From Nocardioides thalensis (GTDB taxonomy: Bacteria > Actinomycetota > Actinomycetes > Propionibacteriales > Nocardioidaceae), in assembly GCF_013410655.1 (NCBI RefSeq), contig NZ_JACCFP010000001.1, forward strand, positions 3,309,501 through 3,373,500: a stretch of DNA of 64,000 nt, in the 5' to 3' direction. The stretch's first letter is position 1. Every line of letters begins with the position of its first letter. Shown piece by piece: positions 28,501 through 35,701 of the stretch. The translations under genes were made by a program, and so were the position numbers. The notes below the pieces were generated by a model that did no database searches, was not told the origin of the DNA, and worked only from the letters and a program-made list of their open reading frames with translations.

Positions 28501-29237
28501 AGGTCCCACGGGTCCGGCTCCCCCGGCGCGACCGATCCCGGCAGCGCGGGGTCGGAGGTCGCGATCCGCCGTACGGCTGCGCCGTCGCGGAGGTAGAGCC
28601 CGAGGAACGGCACGTCGCTCGGGTCGTCGGCCACCGCCGTGACGAGCCGGTGCGCGACGTCTTCCAGCGCGAGCCGGGTGTCGTCACCGAGCGAGAGCTG
28701 CTGCAGGAGCCGCAGCCGGCGCTCGCCGACCACCTGGTCGGTGACCTCGCTGCAGATCGTCAGCACGCCCCGCGTCTCGCCGTCGTCGTCGGTCACCGGC
28801 GCGTGGCTGACGCTGAAGTAGGCCTCCTCGCGATAGCCGGCGCGGATCAGGAGCAGCTGGAGCGCGGGCACCCAGCTCGCGACGCCGGTCGACTTCGCCT
28901 CCTCGATCAGCGGCTCGAGCACCGGCCAGCCCTCGGACAGCGTGATCCGGCAGTCGTTGCCCATCGCCGCGGGGTGCCGGTCGCCGATCAGCTCGGAGTA
29001 GGCGTCGTTGTAGATCTGGGTGTAGTCCTCACCCCACAGCAGGAGCATCGGGTAGCGGGACGCCTGCACGGACCGGGTCAGCACCTGGAGGGTCTGCGAC
29101 CACGTCTCCGGTGCGCCGATCGGGGTCGCGCTCCAGTCGGTCGCGGCCATCAGGCGACCGGCCGGCACCGACAGGTCGAACAGATCCGGTCCCGCACTCA
29201 ACTGACAGCACCTCTCGACCGACGGCCCCGTCCCCAC
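25539..29237 (-). CDS. Hybrid sensor kinase/response regulator/PP2C phosphatase/anti-sigma kinase fusion
   Basis: A 1232-residue cytoplasmic signalling protein. Domains in order are PAS-like (about 50-165), GAF-like (175-330), HisKA with phospho-acceptor H354, HATPase (455-570, DTGVGIP at 500-506), and a receiver with D664 and K716. These are followed by a second GAF-like stretch (750-860), a SpoIIE/PP2C phosphatase (870-1095) and a C-terminal HATPase_c anti-sigma kinase (1110-1232, N-box E1153/N1156). PP2C metal residues D904, D922 and D1087/1088 are present. All catalytic modules look intact. It joins two-component signalling to a partner-switching module, but no anti-sigma antagonist or sigma-B gene lies nearby. 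GTG 29237 is the only long start. Confidence 0.9.
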   Translation of the reverse strand: MGTGPSVERCCQLSAGPDLFDLSVPAGRLMAATDWSATPIGAPETWSQTLQVLTRSVQASRYPMLLLWGEDYTQIYNDAYSELIGDRHPAAMGNDCRITLSEGWPVLEPLIEEAKSTGVASWVPALQLLLIRAGYREEAYFSVSHAPVTDDDGETRGVLTICSEVTDQVVGERRLRLLQQLSLGDDTRLALEDVAHRLVTAVADDPSDVPFLGLYLRDGAAVRRIATSDPALPGSVAPGEPDPWDLLRAAAGHAGTVAVPETLARGGAWQDPVTEALVVPIPSSDPRAPLGVLVAGVSPSRALDDLYRSFFELLAQQVGVALRNALAYEEERQRAEALAELDRAKTEFFTNVSHEFRTPLTLMLGPLQDALAAGDPALPAEHQERVTTALDAARRLLKLVNNLLTFSSLEAGSELAAREPVDLAALTVDVASGFRSAVERAGLRLDVRCPPLPRPVVIDPEHWTTIVTNLLSNALKFTFTGAIEVRLTGDGEQVSLEVRDTGVGIPEAELPRLFDRFHRVRGTASRSHEGSGIGLALVKELAVLHGGDVDVTSEVGTGTRFLVRLPWPVTAAVALPRTPTTADALTAAVTEAESWISGAEVAAPATREVAADAPHVLVADDNADMRAHIVRLLEAEGWQVTAVADGDAALHAATTIGPDLLLTDVMMPGLDGFELLRAIRDDPRTQTLPVVMLSARAGEGASTEGLEIGADDYVVKPFVSSDLIARLRTTMTMAGLRSRHVAEIQELARATALVTSGRRIDDALRLLTDQVRGILDARGVTVTVDDPEGARSALVYTVGNTEPSGAGEELVRTPVLGRRNRVLGTVEVVLSVARARRPQTEPLLTATARVLAAVVEEGWHSERQVAVAATLQGFLLPDSLPEVDGVELAASYRPAEREVQVGGDWYDVLELPDGRVALSVGDVAGHGLESALLMGQLRTAVRAYALGGMSPAETTAALDELMDRLPGASMATFFLAYLDVATGNLTWCSAGHPPPAVVRPGAPAGWIEGPVAPPLGAMFGQRPTESEAALPPEARLVLYTDGLVERRETQLDVGMPELLALLEANAGADAEQMVSRIVGRSAGGSADDVAVVVLHRLPVADQGSAGVGDARLEIEVAAAPESAAQVRRAVRGLLDEAGVDDDVAFELLIGLSEAVNNAVEHAVDPTRDVVVVRAEVDSAARRVRLEVQDFGQWRERRSSMDRGHGATLMGLGGEVRVLPGDTGTLVTLEREL

Positions 29238-29306
29238 GCATGGGGCTCCTTCACCCGAACGGTAACGCGACCGGCGGTCAGGTCGATCGCGACCGGGCCG
29301 GGAGCC

Positions 29307-29858
29307 TCAGGGTTGGCCGAGCCCGGCGCTCGCCGAGGCGATCTGCTCCAGCGCGTCGGTGACGCGGTCCTCGTCGAGGCGTCGGGACGACGCGATCCGG
29401 ACCTGGACGACCTCGTCGATGTCGTTGAGGAAGACCAGCTCCGCGACCCCGGTGCCCGTCCGCGGGTCCACCTGGGTCAAGCAACCCTGGTGACCCTCGG
29501 CGAGCCATTCCGGCTCGCCGACGAACTGTCGGCCGTCCGCGCGCAACCGCTCGCACTGCGTCTCGAGCTCCGCCTGCACCGCATCGGCGCGCTCGTCGGC
29601 CGAGGCGGGAACGGCCCGGGTGCCGACGGTCACCTCGCCGCGCGCGCTGCGCACCAGGCACCGGCCGGCGTGTTCCTCCGGCTCGACTGCGGGCCAGCCG
29701 AGCGCGTCGATCGCAGCGGCGGGGATGAGCGACGCGCAGTCGAGGGACGCGGCCGCAGAGCCGTCGATGGTCGGCTTGCCGTCGTTGGCCGCGGGGTCGT
29801 CGGAGCATGCCTGGAGGGCCAGGAGCAGTGCGCCGAGCCCGAGAATCTGCGTCCGCAT
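29307..29858 (-). CDS. Putative lipoprotein (DUF3558-like)
   Basis: A 183-residue exported lipoprotein. The signal peptide MRTQILGLGALLLALQAC ends in a lipobox LQAC with the lipidated Cys at residue 18. The mature part starts SDDPAANDGK and contains CASLIPAAAIDALGWP and further Cys at intervals. This pattern fits the DUF3558 group of actinobacterial lipoproteins, of unknown function. It lies 69 bp before the signalling fusion gene on the same strand, so the two could be co-transcribed. A sensory role for that protein is not demonstrated. Confidence 0.72.
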   Translation of the reverse strand: MRTQILGLGALLLALQACSDDPAANDGKPTIDGSAAASLDCASLIPAAAIDALGWPAVEPEEHAGRCLVRSARGEVTVGTRAVPASADERADAVQAELETQCERLRADGRQFVGEPEWLAEGHQGCLTQVDPRTGTGVAELVFLNDIDEVVQVRIASSRRLDEDRVTDALEQIASASAGLGQP

Positions 29859-29889
29859 GGGTCCCGACCTTCCCGCCTGCTCGGCCGAT

Positions 29890-29901
29890 AAACAAATGTT
29901 T
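29890..29901. promoter_or_regulatory. AT-rich inverted repeat in divergent promoter region
   Basis: AAACA-aa-TGTTT lies between the lipoprotein gene (-) and the first gene of the type VII-like cluster (+). It is the most AT-rich spot of the region and may be an operator or part of a promoter. No specific regulator is suggested. Confidence 0.3.
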
Positions 29902-29958
29902 GCGAACGGTCGAGGAGGAAACCCGTGGTGGGTAGCCATTCACCTATCGGGAGGTTCC

Positions 29959-30519
29959 ATGGCCTCGAACGACGCCGACGCGCGGCTCGAGCGGCTCCGC
30001 GCCACCGACCGCACGGGCAGGTACACCAGCAACGCAGCCAGCAGCGGCACCGATCCTGACCACAGCGTGTCGGTCACCGTCGACGCGACGCAGCGCGTCG
30101 TCCACGTCGACGTGCTGCGCGTCGACGCGGTGCGGACGCCGTACGAGCTGGCCGCCCGTGTGGCCGGCGCCTACCGCGCGGCGCTCGTCGCCCGGCGGCC
30201 GCCGCGCGACCCGTCCGTGAAGCGCCAGCGGCCGGTCGCCGTCGCGACGCCGATCAGGGCGACGCCACCGACGTCCGACAGCTACCACCGTCACACGATC
30301 CGGGAGGCCTCCCGCGCCGAGCGCGCCAGGCGCCGCGGCCGCCCGGGCTCCGTGACCGGGCGCAGCAGCAACGACTGCGTGACGGTCACGCTCCCACCCG
30401 CTTCGTCCGCCGGGCGCGTCGATGCCGACGCGGCCTGGCTCAGCAACGCCGCCTCGGGCTCGATCTCGCGAGCCGTCACCGAGGCGTTCACCGCCGCCTA
30501 CTCCGAAAGGGACCGCTGA
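29959..30519 (+). CDS. YbaB/EbfC-like protein, two repeats, of a type VII secretion-like cluster
   Basis: A 186-residue protein with two similar halves. The first half has SVSVTVDATQRVVHVDV, then a helix with PYELAARVAGAYRAAL. The second half has CVTVTLPPASSAGRVDADAA, then SRAVTEAFTAAYS. This strand-helix arrangement resembles YbaB/EbfC-like proteins, which often accompany EspC/WXG100-type genes in actinobacteria. A basic linker rich in Arg separates the halves. The ATG follows GGGAGGTT. The stop overlaps the start of the next gene (TGATG). Function is inferred only from company. Confidence 0.6.
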   Translation: MASNDADARLERLRATDRTGRYTSNAASSGTDPDHSVSVTVDATQRVVHVDVLRVDAVRTPYELAARVAGAYRAALVARRPPRDPSVKRQRPVAVATPIRATPPTSDSYHRHTIREASRAERARRRGRPGSVTGRSSNDCVTVTLPPASSAGRVDADAAWLSNAASGSISRAVTEAFTAAYSERDR

Positions 30520-30842
30520 TGTCCTACGAAGTGCAGTGCCAGACCCTCCGCACCCATGCCCAGCTCTGGAACGGGCACGCCGACGACGCGTCGGCCGCGC
30601 GCACGACGATCGATCCCGCCATCGGCGACGGTGACGCGTTCGGCTGGCTCGCGGGCCTGAACCAGGTGTCCGACTACTACAACACGTGGACCAACGCGAT
30701 GGGCGTCGCGCTCGACGACGCGGAGAAGTGCTGCCGCTACCTCAACGCCGCGCTCGTCTCGACGGCCAACGACTACGACGACAGCGACCAGACCGTCGCC
30801 ACGGAAATGGCGACGCTCGACCGGATGATCGAGGCGTCATGA
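30519..30842 (+). CDS. EspC/WXG100-like small secreted protein
   Basis: A 107-residue helical protein in the size class of WXG100/EspC type VII substrates. The N-terminal helix has LRTHAQLWNGHADDASAART, the middle has a Phe-Gly-Trp turn (DAFGWL), and a second long helix follows with YLNAALVSTANDY. A classical WXG motif is not seen at the turn. The gene overlaps both neighbours by 1-4 bp. No ESX ATPase or membrane gene is in the window, so it would be exported by an apparatus encoded elsewhere, if at all. Confidence 0.6.
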   Translation: MSYEVQCQTLRTHAQLWNGHADDASAARTTIDPAIGDGDAFGWLAGLNQVSDYYNTWTNAMGVALDDAEKCCRYLNAALVSTANDYDDSDQTVATEMATLDRMIEAS

Positions 30843-31666
30843 GCAGCATCTCCTACTTCGAGGACCTGACCAGCGGCATCGAGGACGACCTCGGCACGTT
30901 CATCGAGGACATGAACGAGCAGATCGAGCGGATCGCCAACATGCTCAACGACGCGGCGTCCGGCATCGGTGGCTTCATCGCCGACATCTTCAGCGACACC
31001 GTCGACGACGCGATCGAGCGCTGGAACAACGAGATCCACCCGTGGATCCTCGAGACGAGCGACCAGATCCTCACCAACGTGCGGGACGCGGTCGGCGATC
31101 TCGCGGGCCGGCCGATGGACCTCATCGACTACGCCGGCCACTTCTCCAGCGTCAAGGCGACCATCTACCAGCCGGGCGACCTCAGCCAGAAGATGACGAT
31201 CTTCAACCACGACTGGCAGGGCTATGCCGCCGACAACTACAAGACCGTCGCGACCACCGAGGACACCGGGTTCCTCAACCTGAGCATGGCGATGGACGCC
31301 GGCGCGACCCTCACCTCGGCCGCGGCGAACCAGATCCTCACCCTGTGGCGCAAGCTGGCCCGCGAGTTCCTCAGCTGGGTCGGCGACTTCATCGGCTGCT
31401 TCGAGAAGGCGACCGAGGCCGACTCGATCATCAGCTTCGAGCTGCCCGCGGCGTTCGACCTGGCCCAGGCGATCTGGAACAACGTCTCCGACGTCGCCGA
31501 CATCCTGGTCGAGTTCCTCATCGAACAGGCCACCACCGCGTCCACCTCCTGGCAGCAGCTGGCCAGCGGCGCGCGGGGCCTCCCCCAGAACAGGTGGCCG
31601 ATGATCGAGGAGGCCAACAGCGACATCATGAACGACCCCGGCCAGTGGACGCCGAAGGTCTCCTGA
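30839..31666 (+). CDS. Probable type VII secretion substrate with WXG-like motif, 275 residues
   Basis: A 275-residue, acidic, mainly helical protein. A DWQGYAADNY segment (near residue 136) is a WxG-type turn between helices. Asp/Glu and Trp are frequent, and Arg is rare by the standards of this genome. No signal peptide is present. The C-terminal third (VADILVEFLIEQATT onward) is also helical. The ATG overlaps the stop of the EspC-like gene (ATGA), so the three genes form one operon. It could be a larger partner of the small protein. No toxin motif is recognised. Confidence 0.55.
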   Translation: MSSISYFEDLTSGIEDDLGTFIEDMNEQIERIANMLNDAASGIGGFIADIFSDTVDDAIERWNNEIHPWILETSDQILTNVRDAVGDLAGRPMDLIDYAGHFSSVKATIYQPGDLSQKMTIFNHDWQGYAADNYKTVATTEDTGFLNLSMAMDAGATLTSAAANQILTLWRKLAREFLSWVGDFIGCFEKATEADSIISFELPAAFDLAQAIWNNVSDVADILVEFLIEQATTASTSWQQLASGARGLPQNRWPMIEEANSDIMNDPGQWTPKVS

Positions 31667-31697
31667 GGGCGTCCTGAGCCGGGGCCGCGCCGTCGGC

Positions 31698-31703
31698 GAC
31701 AAT
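31698..31703 (+). promoter_or_regulatory. -10 box of leaderless P-loop kinase gene
   Basis: GACAAT ends six bases before the GTG at 31710, so the message should start at the codon itself. No ribosome-binding site is seen. Confidence 0.55.
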
Positions 31704-31709
31704 GGGCGC

Positions 31710-32327
31710 GTGGAAGCACGCGTCATCGTCCTGGCCGGCCCGTCCGGGGCCGGGAAGTCCCGGCTCTCGGGGCGGCTCCGGGACCGGTTCGGGTGGCCGA
31801 CGCTCCGGCTCGACGACTTCTACAAGGACGCCGGCGACCCCACGCTCCCGCTCATCGCCTCCGGCAGGAACGCCGGCCTCGTCGACTGGGACCACCCCGA
31901 CAGCTGGCGACGCGACGACGCGCTGGCGGCGCTGGTCGAGCTGTGCCGCACCGGCTCGGTCGACGTGCCCGTCTACTCCATCGCCGAGAGCCGGCACACC
32001 GGCACCGAGCACCTCGACCTCGCCGACGCGCGGTACTTCTGCGCCGAGGGGATCTTCGCGCCGGACGTCGTCGAGCCGCTGCGGGCGGCAGGCGTGCTCG
32101 CGGCGGCGTACTGCGTCACCCAGCACCCGGCGGTGACGTTCTGGCGGCGGCTCACGCGCGACCTGAGGGAGCACCGCAAGCCGCCGCCGGTGCTGCTGTG
32201 GCGCGGCCTCGCGCTCGCTCGCGCGCAGCGCGACGTCGTACGCCGCGCGGTCGCCGCGGGCTGCCGGGTCGCGACCGGGGACGAGGCGTACGCCGAGCTG
32301 GAGGCCGAGCATGCACTGGCCCGATGA
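31710..32327 (+). CDS. Uridine kinase-like P-loop protein
   Basis: A 205-residue P-loop NTPase of the uridine kinase/phosphoribulokinase type. The Walker A motif GPSGAGKS is at about residues 10-17, and LRLDDFYKDAGDP (about 32-44) is the conserved Asp-Asp-Phe-Tyr substrate loop. VDWDHPDSW is a second family block. It may phosphorylate a nucleoside or a related hydroxyl compound, which would suit the nucleoside genes nearby. The closeness to true uridine kinases is moderate, so the substrate is left open. It overlaps the following gene by 17 bp. Confidence 0.75.
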   Translation: MEARVIVLAGPSGAGKSRLSGRLRDRFGWPTLRLDDFYKDAGDPTLPLIASGRNAGLVDWDHPDSWRRDDALAALVELCRTGSVDVPVYSIAESRHTGTEHLDLADARYFCAEGIFAPDVVEPLRAAGVLAAAYCVTQHPAVTFWRRLTRDLREHRKPPPVLLWRGLALARAQRDVVRRAVAAGCRVATGDEAYAELEAEHALAR

Positions 32328-32838
32328 CCTCGACGCGGCCAGCCTGAAGCAGCCGGACGGCTTCTCGTGCGGCGCGACCTCGGTGCTGGTCGCGCGGCTG
32401 CTCTGGGAGTCGGGCGTGGCGCCCGCCGACCCGGGCGCTGAGATCCAGCACCTCCACCGCACCCTCACCGCGCCCCAGGACTCCTCGGGCCGGGCACAGG
32501 TGCCGTGGCCGCGCGCTTTCGGCACACCCCCGTGGTCGGTCGCGCGCGCCCTGTCCGACCTGACCGGCCAGGAGGTCGAGACCGACGCGGTGCGGCTGTC
32601 CGCCGACCGGGGGTACGACGAGCTCGTCTCGCGCGTCGAGAGCCGGCCGGTGGCGGCGTACGTCGGTAGCTTCCTGCTGCCCCGCCACGTGGTGCTGGCC
32701 TACGGGTCCACCGCCGGCGGCAACGCGGTTCGCGTGTTCAACCCCGCCACCGGGCGGCGGCTCACGGTGCCCCGCGGCCGCTGGATCCACCACGAGCTCG
32801 ATCCGCTCGGGTGGAGCCACTTCTGGTTCGTGGTCTGA
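32311..32838 (+). CDS. Putative C39-like cysteine peptidase fold protein
   Basis: A 175-residue protein whose start KQPDGFSCGATSVL resembles the Gln-x5-Cys active-site start of C39 and papain-like peptidases (Q14, C20). A later LPRHVVLAYG, near residue 127, gives the His, and VFNPATG, near 144, gives a possible Asn/Asp. It has no signal peptide, no ABC transporter and no leader-peptide gene beside it. It overlaps the P-loop kinase gene by 17 bp, so the two are coupled. I recognise the fold pattern only, not a family with known role. Confidence 0.5.
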   Translation: MHWPDDLDAASLKQPDGFSCGATSVLVARLLWESGVAPADPGAEIQHLHRTLTAPQDSSGRAQVPWPRAFGTPPWSVARALSDLTGQEVETDAVRLSADRGYDELVSRVESRPVAAYVGSFLLPRHVVLAYGSTAGGNAVRVFNPATGRRLTVPRGRWIHHELDPLGWSHFWFVV

Positions 32839-32841
32839 CGG

Positions 32842-33921
32842 TCAGCGCTGGGCGGCGTACCAGGGCTTGATCGTGTTCATGATGATGTCGAGCCGCTCGT
32901 CGTAGGGGATGAACGCCGACTTCATCGCGTTGATCGTCAGCCACTCGACCTGGTCGAGGCCCCAGCCGAACGCCTCGCAGAGCAGCGCGTGCTCGTTGGT
33001 CATCGAGGTGCCGCTCATCAGGCGGTTGTCGGTGTTGACGGTGACCCGGAAGCGCAGGTCGGCGAGGGTCTTGATCGGGTGGTCCGCGATCGAGTCGGCG
33101 GCGCCGGTCTGCACGTTGGAGGTCGGGCACATCTCGAGCGGGATCCGCTTGTCGCGGACGTACGACGCCAGCCGGCCCAGCTCCGCCGTACCGTCGTCGC
33201 CGGGCGTGACGTCGTCGACGATCCGAACCCCGTGGCCGAGCCGGTCGGCGCCGCACCACTGCACCGCCTCCCAGATCGAGGGCAGCCCGAACGCCTCGCC
33301 GGCGTGGATCGTGATGTGGCCGTTCTCGCGGCGGACGTACTCGAACGCGTCCAGGAAGCGGCTCGGCGGGTAGCCCGCCTCCGGACCGGCGATGTCGAAG
33401 CCGACCACGCCGCGGTCGCGGTGCGCGACGGCGAGCTCGGCGATCTCACGCGCCCGCGCCGCCTGGCGCATCCCGGTCAGCAGGTGGCGCACGACGATCC
33501 GGCCGCCGCTCGCCTCGCAGCCCTGCTCGAAGCCCTCCTGCACCGCGCCGACGACCTCGTCGAGGGTGAGGCCCTGCTGGACGTGGAGCTCGGGGGCGTA
33601 GCGGATCTCGGCGTAGACGACGCCGTCGTCGGCGAGGTCCTCGACGCACTCGCGCGCGACCCGGGTGAGGGCCGGACCGGTCTGCATCACGCCGACGGTG
33701 TGCTCGAACGTCTCGAGGTAGCGCACCAGCGAGCCGGAGTCGGCCGACTCGGTGAACCAGCGACCCAGTGCCTCCGCGTCGGTCTCGGGCAGCTCGTGCC
33801 CGGCGTCCGCCGCCAGCTCGACCACCGACGCCGGACGGAGGCCGCCGTCGAGGTGGTCGTGGAGGAGCACCTTGGGCGCGGACCTCAGCTCGTCACGGGT
33901 CGGCACGCGTGTAGGTTCCAT
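32842..33921 (-). CDS. add: Adenosine deaminase
   Basis: A 359-residue zinc enzyme that converts (deoxy)adenosine to (deoxy)inosine. The zinc pair is H21/H23 in [16 protein letters not shown], near residue 205, holds a zinc His and the catalytic Glu, and LGHGVRI gives the next conserved His. [10 protein letters not shown] holds the metal Asp. ATG at 33921 follows the preceding bases without in-frame alternatives. It is the purine branch of the nucleoside pathway in this window. In mycobacteria add, deoA and cdd are also neighbours; here other genes and repeat arrays lie between add and deoA. Confidence 0.93.
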   Translation of the reverse strand: MEPTRVPTRDELRSAPKVLLHDHLDGGLRPASVVELAADAGHELPETDAEALGRWFTESADSGSLVRYLETFEHTVGVMQTGPALTRVARECVEDLADDGVVYAEIRYAPELHVQQGLTLDEVVGAVQEGFEQGCEASGGRIVVRHLLTGMRQAARAREIAELAVAHRDRGVVGFDIAGPEAGYPPSRFLDAFEYVRRENGHITIHAGEAFGLPSIWEAVQWCGADRLGHGVRIVDDVTPGDDGTAELGRLASYVRDKRIPLEMCPTSNVQTGAADSIADHPIKTLADLRFRVTVNTDNRLMSGTSMTNEHALLCEAFGWGLDQVEWLTINAMKSAFIPYDERLDIIMNTIKPWYAAQR

Positions 33922-33955
33922 GACGGCATTCTTCCGTATGAAGGGATGGGCACCG

Positions 33956-34411
33956 ATGCGGGTCTTCACGACGTTCGAGGAGCTCGAGCAGGCCGCGGGC
34001 GAGGAGCTCGGCGCCAGCGAGTGGGTGACCATCGACCAGGCGCGGGTGAACCAGTTCGCCGACGCCACCGGCGACCACCAGTGGATCCACGTCGACCGCG
34101 AGCGCGCCAAGGACGGTCCGTTCGGCGGCACCATCGCGCACGGCTACCTCACCCTCGCGCTGGTGCCGTGGCTCGGCAGCCAGGTGTTCAAGCTCGCCAC
34201 CCCCGGCGCCAAGCTCAACTACGGCGTCAACAAGGTCCGCTTCCCCACCCCGCTCCTCGTCGGCTCGCGGATCCGGGTCCACGTCAAGATCGCGACCGTC
34301 ACCGACATCCCCGCCGGCAAGCAGCTCACCGTCCAGCACACCATCGAGATCGAGGACCACGACAAGCCCGCCTGCGTCGCCGAGACCGTCGTCCTGCTGC
34401 TCCCCGGCTGA
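33956..34411 (+). CDS. htdZ: MaoC-like (R)-specific enoyl-CoA hydratase
   Basis: A 151-residue single hot-dog protein that hydrates trans-2-enoyl-CoA to (R)-3-hydroxyacyl-CoA. The hydratase-2 motif is complete: [12 protein letters not shown], with catalytic D40 and H45, then [16 protein letters not shown]. Length and sequence agree closely with mycobacterial HtdZ (Rv0130). ATG 33956 is preferred over ATG 33938 because AAGGGA lies about nine bases before it. It is divergent from add and ends at a 22-bp repeat array. Confidence 0.88.
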   Translation: MRVFTTFEELEQAAGEELGASEWVTIDQARVNQFADATGDHQWIHVDRERAKDGPFGGTIAHGYLTLALVPWLGSQVFKLATPGAKLNYGVNKVRFPTPLLVGSRIRVHVKIATVTDIPAGKQLTVQHTIEIEDHDKPACVAETVVLLLPG

Positions 34412-34413
34412 TC

Positions 34414-34552
34414 GCCGAGTTGTACCTCGTGGCGTGCCGAGTTGTACGCCGTGGCGGGCCGAGTTGTACCTCGTGGCGTGCCGAGTTGTACGCCGTGGCG
34501 TGCCGAGTTGTACGCCGTGGCGTGCCGAGTTGTACGCCGTGGCGGGCCGAGT
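34414..34552. repeat. Tandem array of 22-bp repeats (array 1)
   Basis: Six directly joined 22-bp units (34414-34545) and a partial seventh fill the space between the convergent htdZ and DUF559 genes. Each unit begins GCCGAGTTGTAC, continues with CTC or GCC, and ends GTGGCG followed by T or G. Units differ at only three positions, so the array is recent or kept uniform. There are no spacers between units. On the minus strand each unit reads ACTCGGC...CCACGG, which matches the units of the arrays at 35645 and 36931. Confidence 0.92.
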
Positions 34553-34565
34553 CAGACCTTGGACC

Positions 34566-35516
34566 TCACAGCACTCGGTCGCCGTCGCCCCGCTCCAGGC
34601 GACGGCGAGTGGAGTACGTCCAGCGCAGGGCCTCGCGCAGCTCCAGCGTCCACGCGTCGAGCGCCGGTCCGGTGAAGTCGCCGTTGCGCACGACGATGAC
34701 GTGCCACCCGTTCTGACGTAGCCAGGCGCGGCGCTCCTCGTCGTACCTGCGTTGGTCGTCGGTGCGCTGGTGGGCCTCCCACCCGTCGTACTCGACAGCG
34801 ATCCGGGCCCGGACGTAGGCATGGTCCAATCGATACGTCGGCCTCCCCGCGACGTCGACCCAGACCTGGAGGTCGGGTGCTGGAAGGCCTGCGTCCAGGA
34901 TCGCCAACCGGGTGCGCGACTCACGGGCCGACTCGGCACGCGGGTCCGAGAGGGGGATCAGTTCCTTCAGCTGTACGACGCCCCGCCTTCCCGCGAAGCG
35001 CGGCAGCTGGCCCACGAGCTCGGCTTCGCTGATGTCGTGAGCCCTGCGGAATGCGTCGAGGGCCGCGAGCGCGTCGGCTCGGTGGAGCACACACCCCAGA
35101 TCCAACGCCGTCCGCAGCGGGGACGTGACGCGGACGCCGCCGACGGTCACGATCTCATCGGCGGCGAGATCTCGTGTGCGCCCCCTTACCGCCTGGCGCC
35201 TGCACGGGTAGTGCCCCGGCAGCGCGACGGTCTCTATGGGTGGCGCGTCCAGGTCGGCGTACGCGAACGCGTCGATGCCCCATAGCCAGGCCGCCGCCCT
35301 ATCGGCGATGACATGGTGGGGACTGATCACCAGAGAGATTGCCTGAACCCTCGTCTCGAGCGTGTCCTCGACGTCTGCGGCGACGTACACGTCCGTGGTG
35401 ACGCGTCGGAGCTGCCGTTCGTGGACCAAGCGGCGCAGCGTGGCGCGCGTGATGCCGAGGTCCTTCAAGGTGGCGCTGGTACACGGAACGCGAGGGAGGT
35501 CAGGACCTGTGGACAT
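34566..35516 (-). CDS. AbiEi-like N-terminal domain fused to DUF559 nuclease domain
   Basis: A 316-residue protein. The N-terminal half resembles the type IV antitoxin AbiEi-like winged helix (CTSATLKDLGITRATLRRLV, then RRVTTDVYVAADVED). The C-terminal part is a DUF559/Vsr-like PD-(D/E)xK nuclease fold with RIAVEYDGWEAHQ, the Glu/Asp pair and DEERRAWLRQNGWHVIVVR. Such fusions are common in actinobacteria and have no established role. No toxin gene (AbiEii type) is adjacent. ATG 35516 gives the full domain. The stop lies 14 bp from repeat array 1. Confidence 0.78.
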   Translation of the reverse strand: MSTGPDLPRVPCTSATLKDLGITRATLRRLVHERQLRRVTTDVYVAADVEDTLETRVQAISLVISPHHVIADRAAAWLWGIDAFAYADLDAPPIETVALPGHYPCRRQAVRGRTRDLAADEIVTVGGVRVTSPLRTALDLGCVLHRADALAALDAFRRAHDISEAELVGQLPRFAGRRGVVQLKELIPLSDPRAESARESRTRLAILDAGLPAPDLQVWVDVAGRPTYRLDHAYVRARIAVEYDGWEAHQRTDDQRRYDEERRAWLRQNGWHVIVVRNGDFTGPALDAWTLELREALRWTYSTRRRLERGDGDRVL

Positions 35517-35644
35517 GAATGAAGCGTCACGCCGGGCCGACTCGGCCGGCAGTGCGCGCGACCTGGCGGTGGATAAGCCGCGCGATGCCTGGGCCTGTGG
35601 ACGAATGGCGGGCCGCTCAACCCGGCGTCGGACCACCGGTGACG

Positions 35645-35699
35645 ACTCGACGAACCATGACGGCGGACTCGGCGAACCACGGTGGCGGACTCGACGAGA
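35645..35699. repeat. Array of 22-bp repeats (array 2)
   Basis: Two 22-bp units (35645-35666, 35667-35688) and a partial third are seen, each starting ACTCG(A/G)CGAACCA and ending GGCGG. A more decayed unit precedes them. The array ends just before the stop codon of the XRE gene. The rest of 35517-35644 holds nothing else I can name. Confidence 0.82.
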
Positions 35700-35701
35700 C
35701 G

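Noticed and set aside
25455..29891. A 1478-codon open frame on the plus strand
   Set aside because: It is antisense to the signalling fusion gene, is dominated by Arg/Asp/Gly/His runs, has no recognisable domain, and is open only because of the high GC content.
34414..34552. CRISPR array
   Set aside because: The 22-bp units are directly joined with no spacers, and no cas genes are present.
34434..34721. Coding frames through the 22-bp array (CRVVRRG-type peptides)
   Set aside because: The repeat length is not a multiple of three, so each frame gives shifting repetitive peptides, and no start signal exists.
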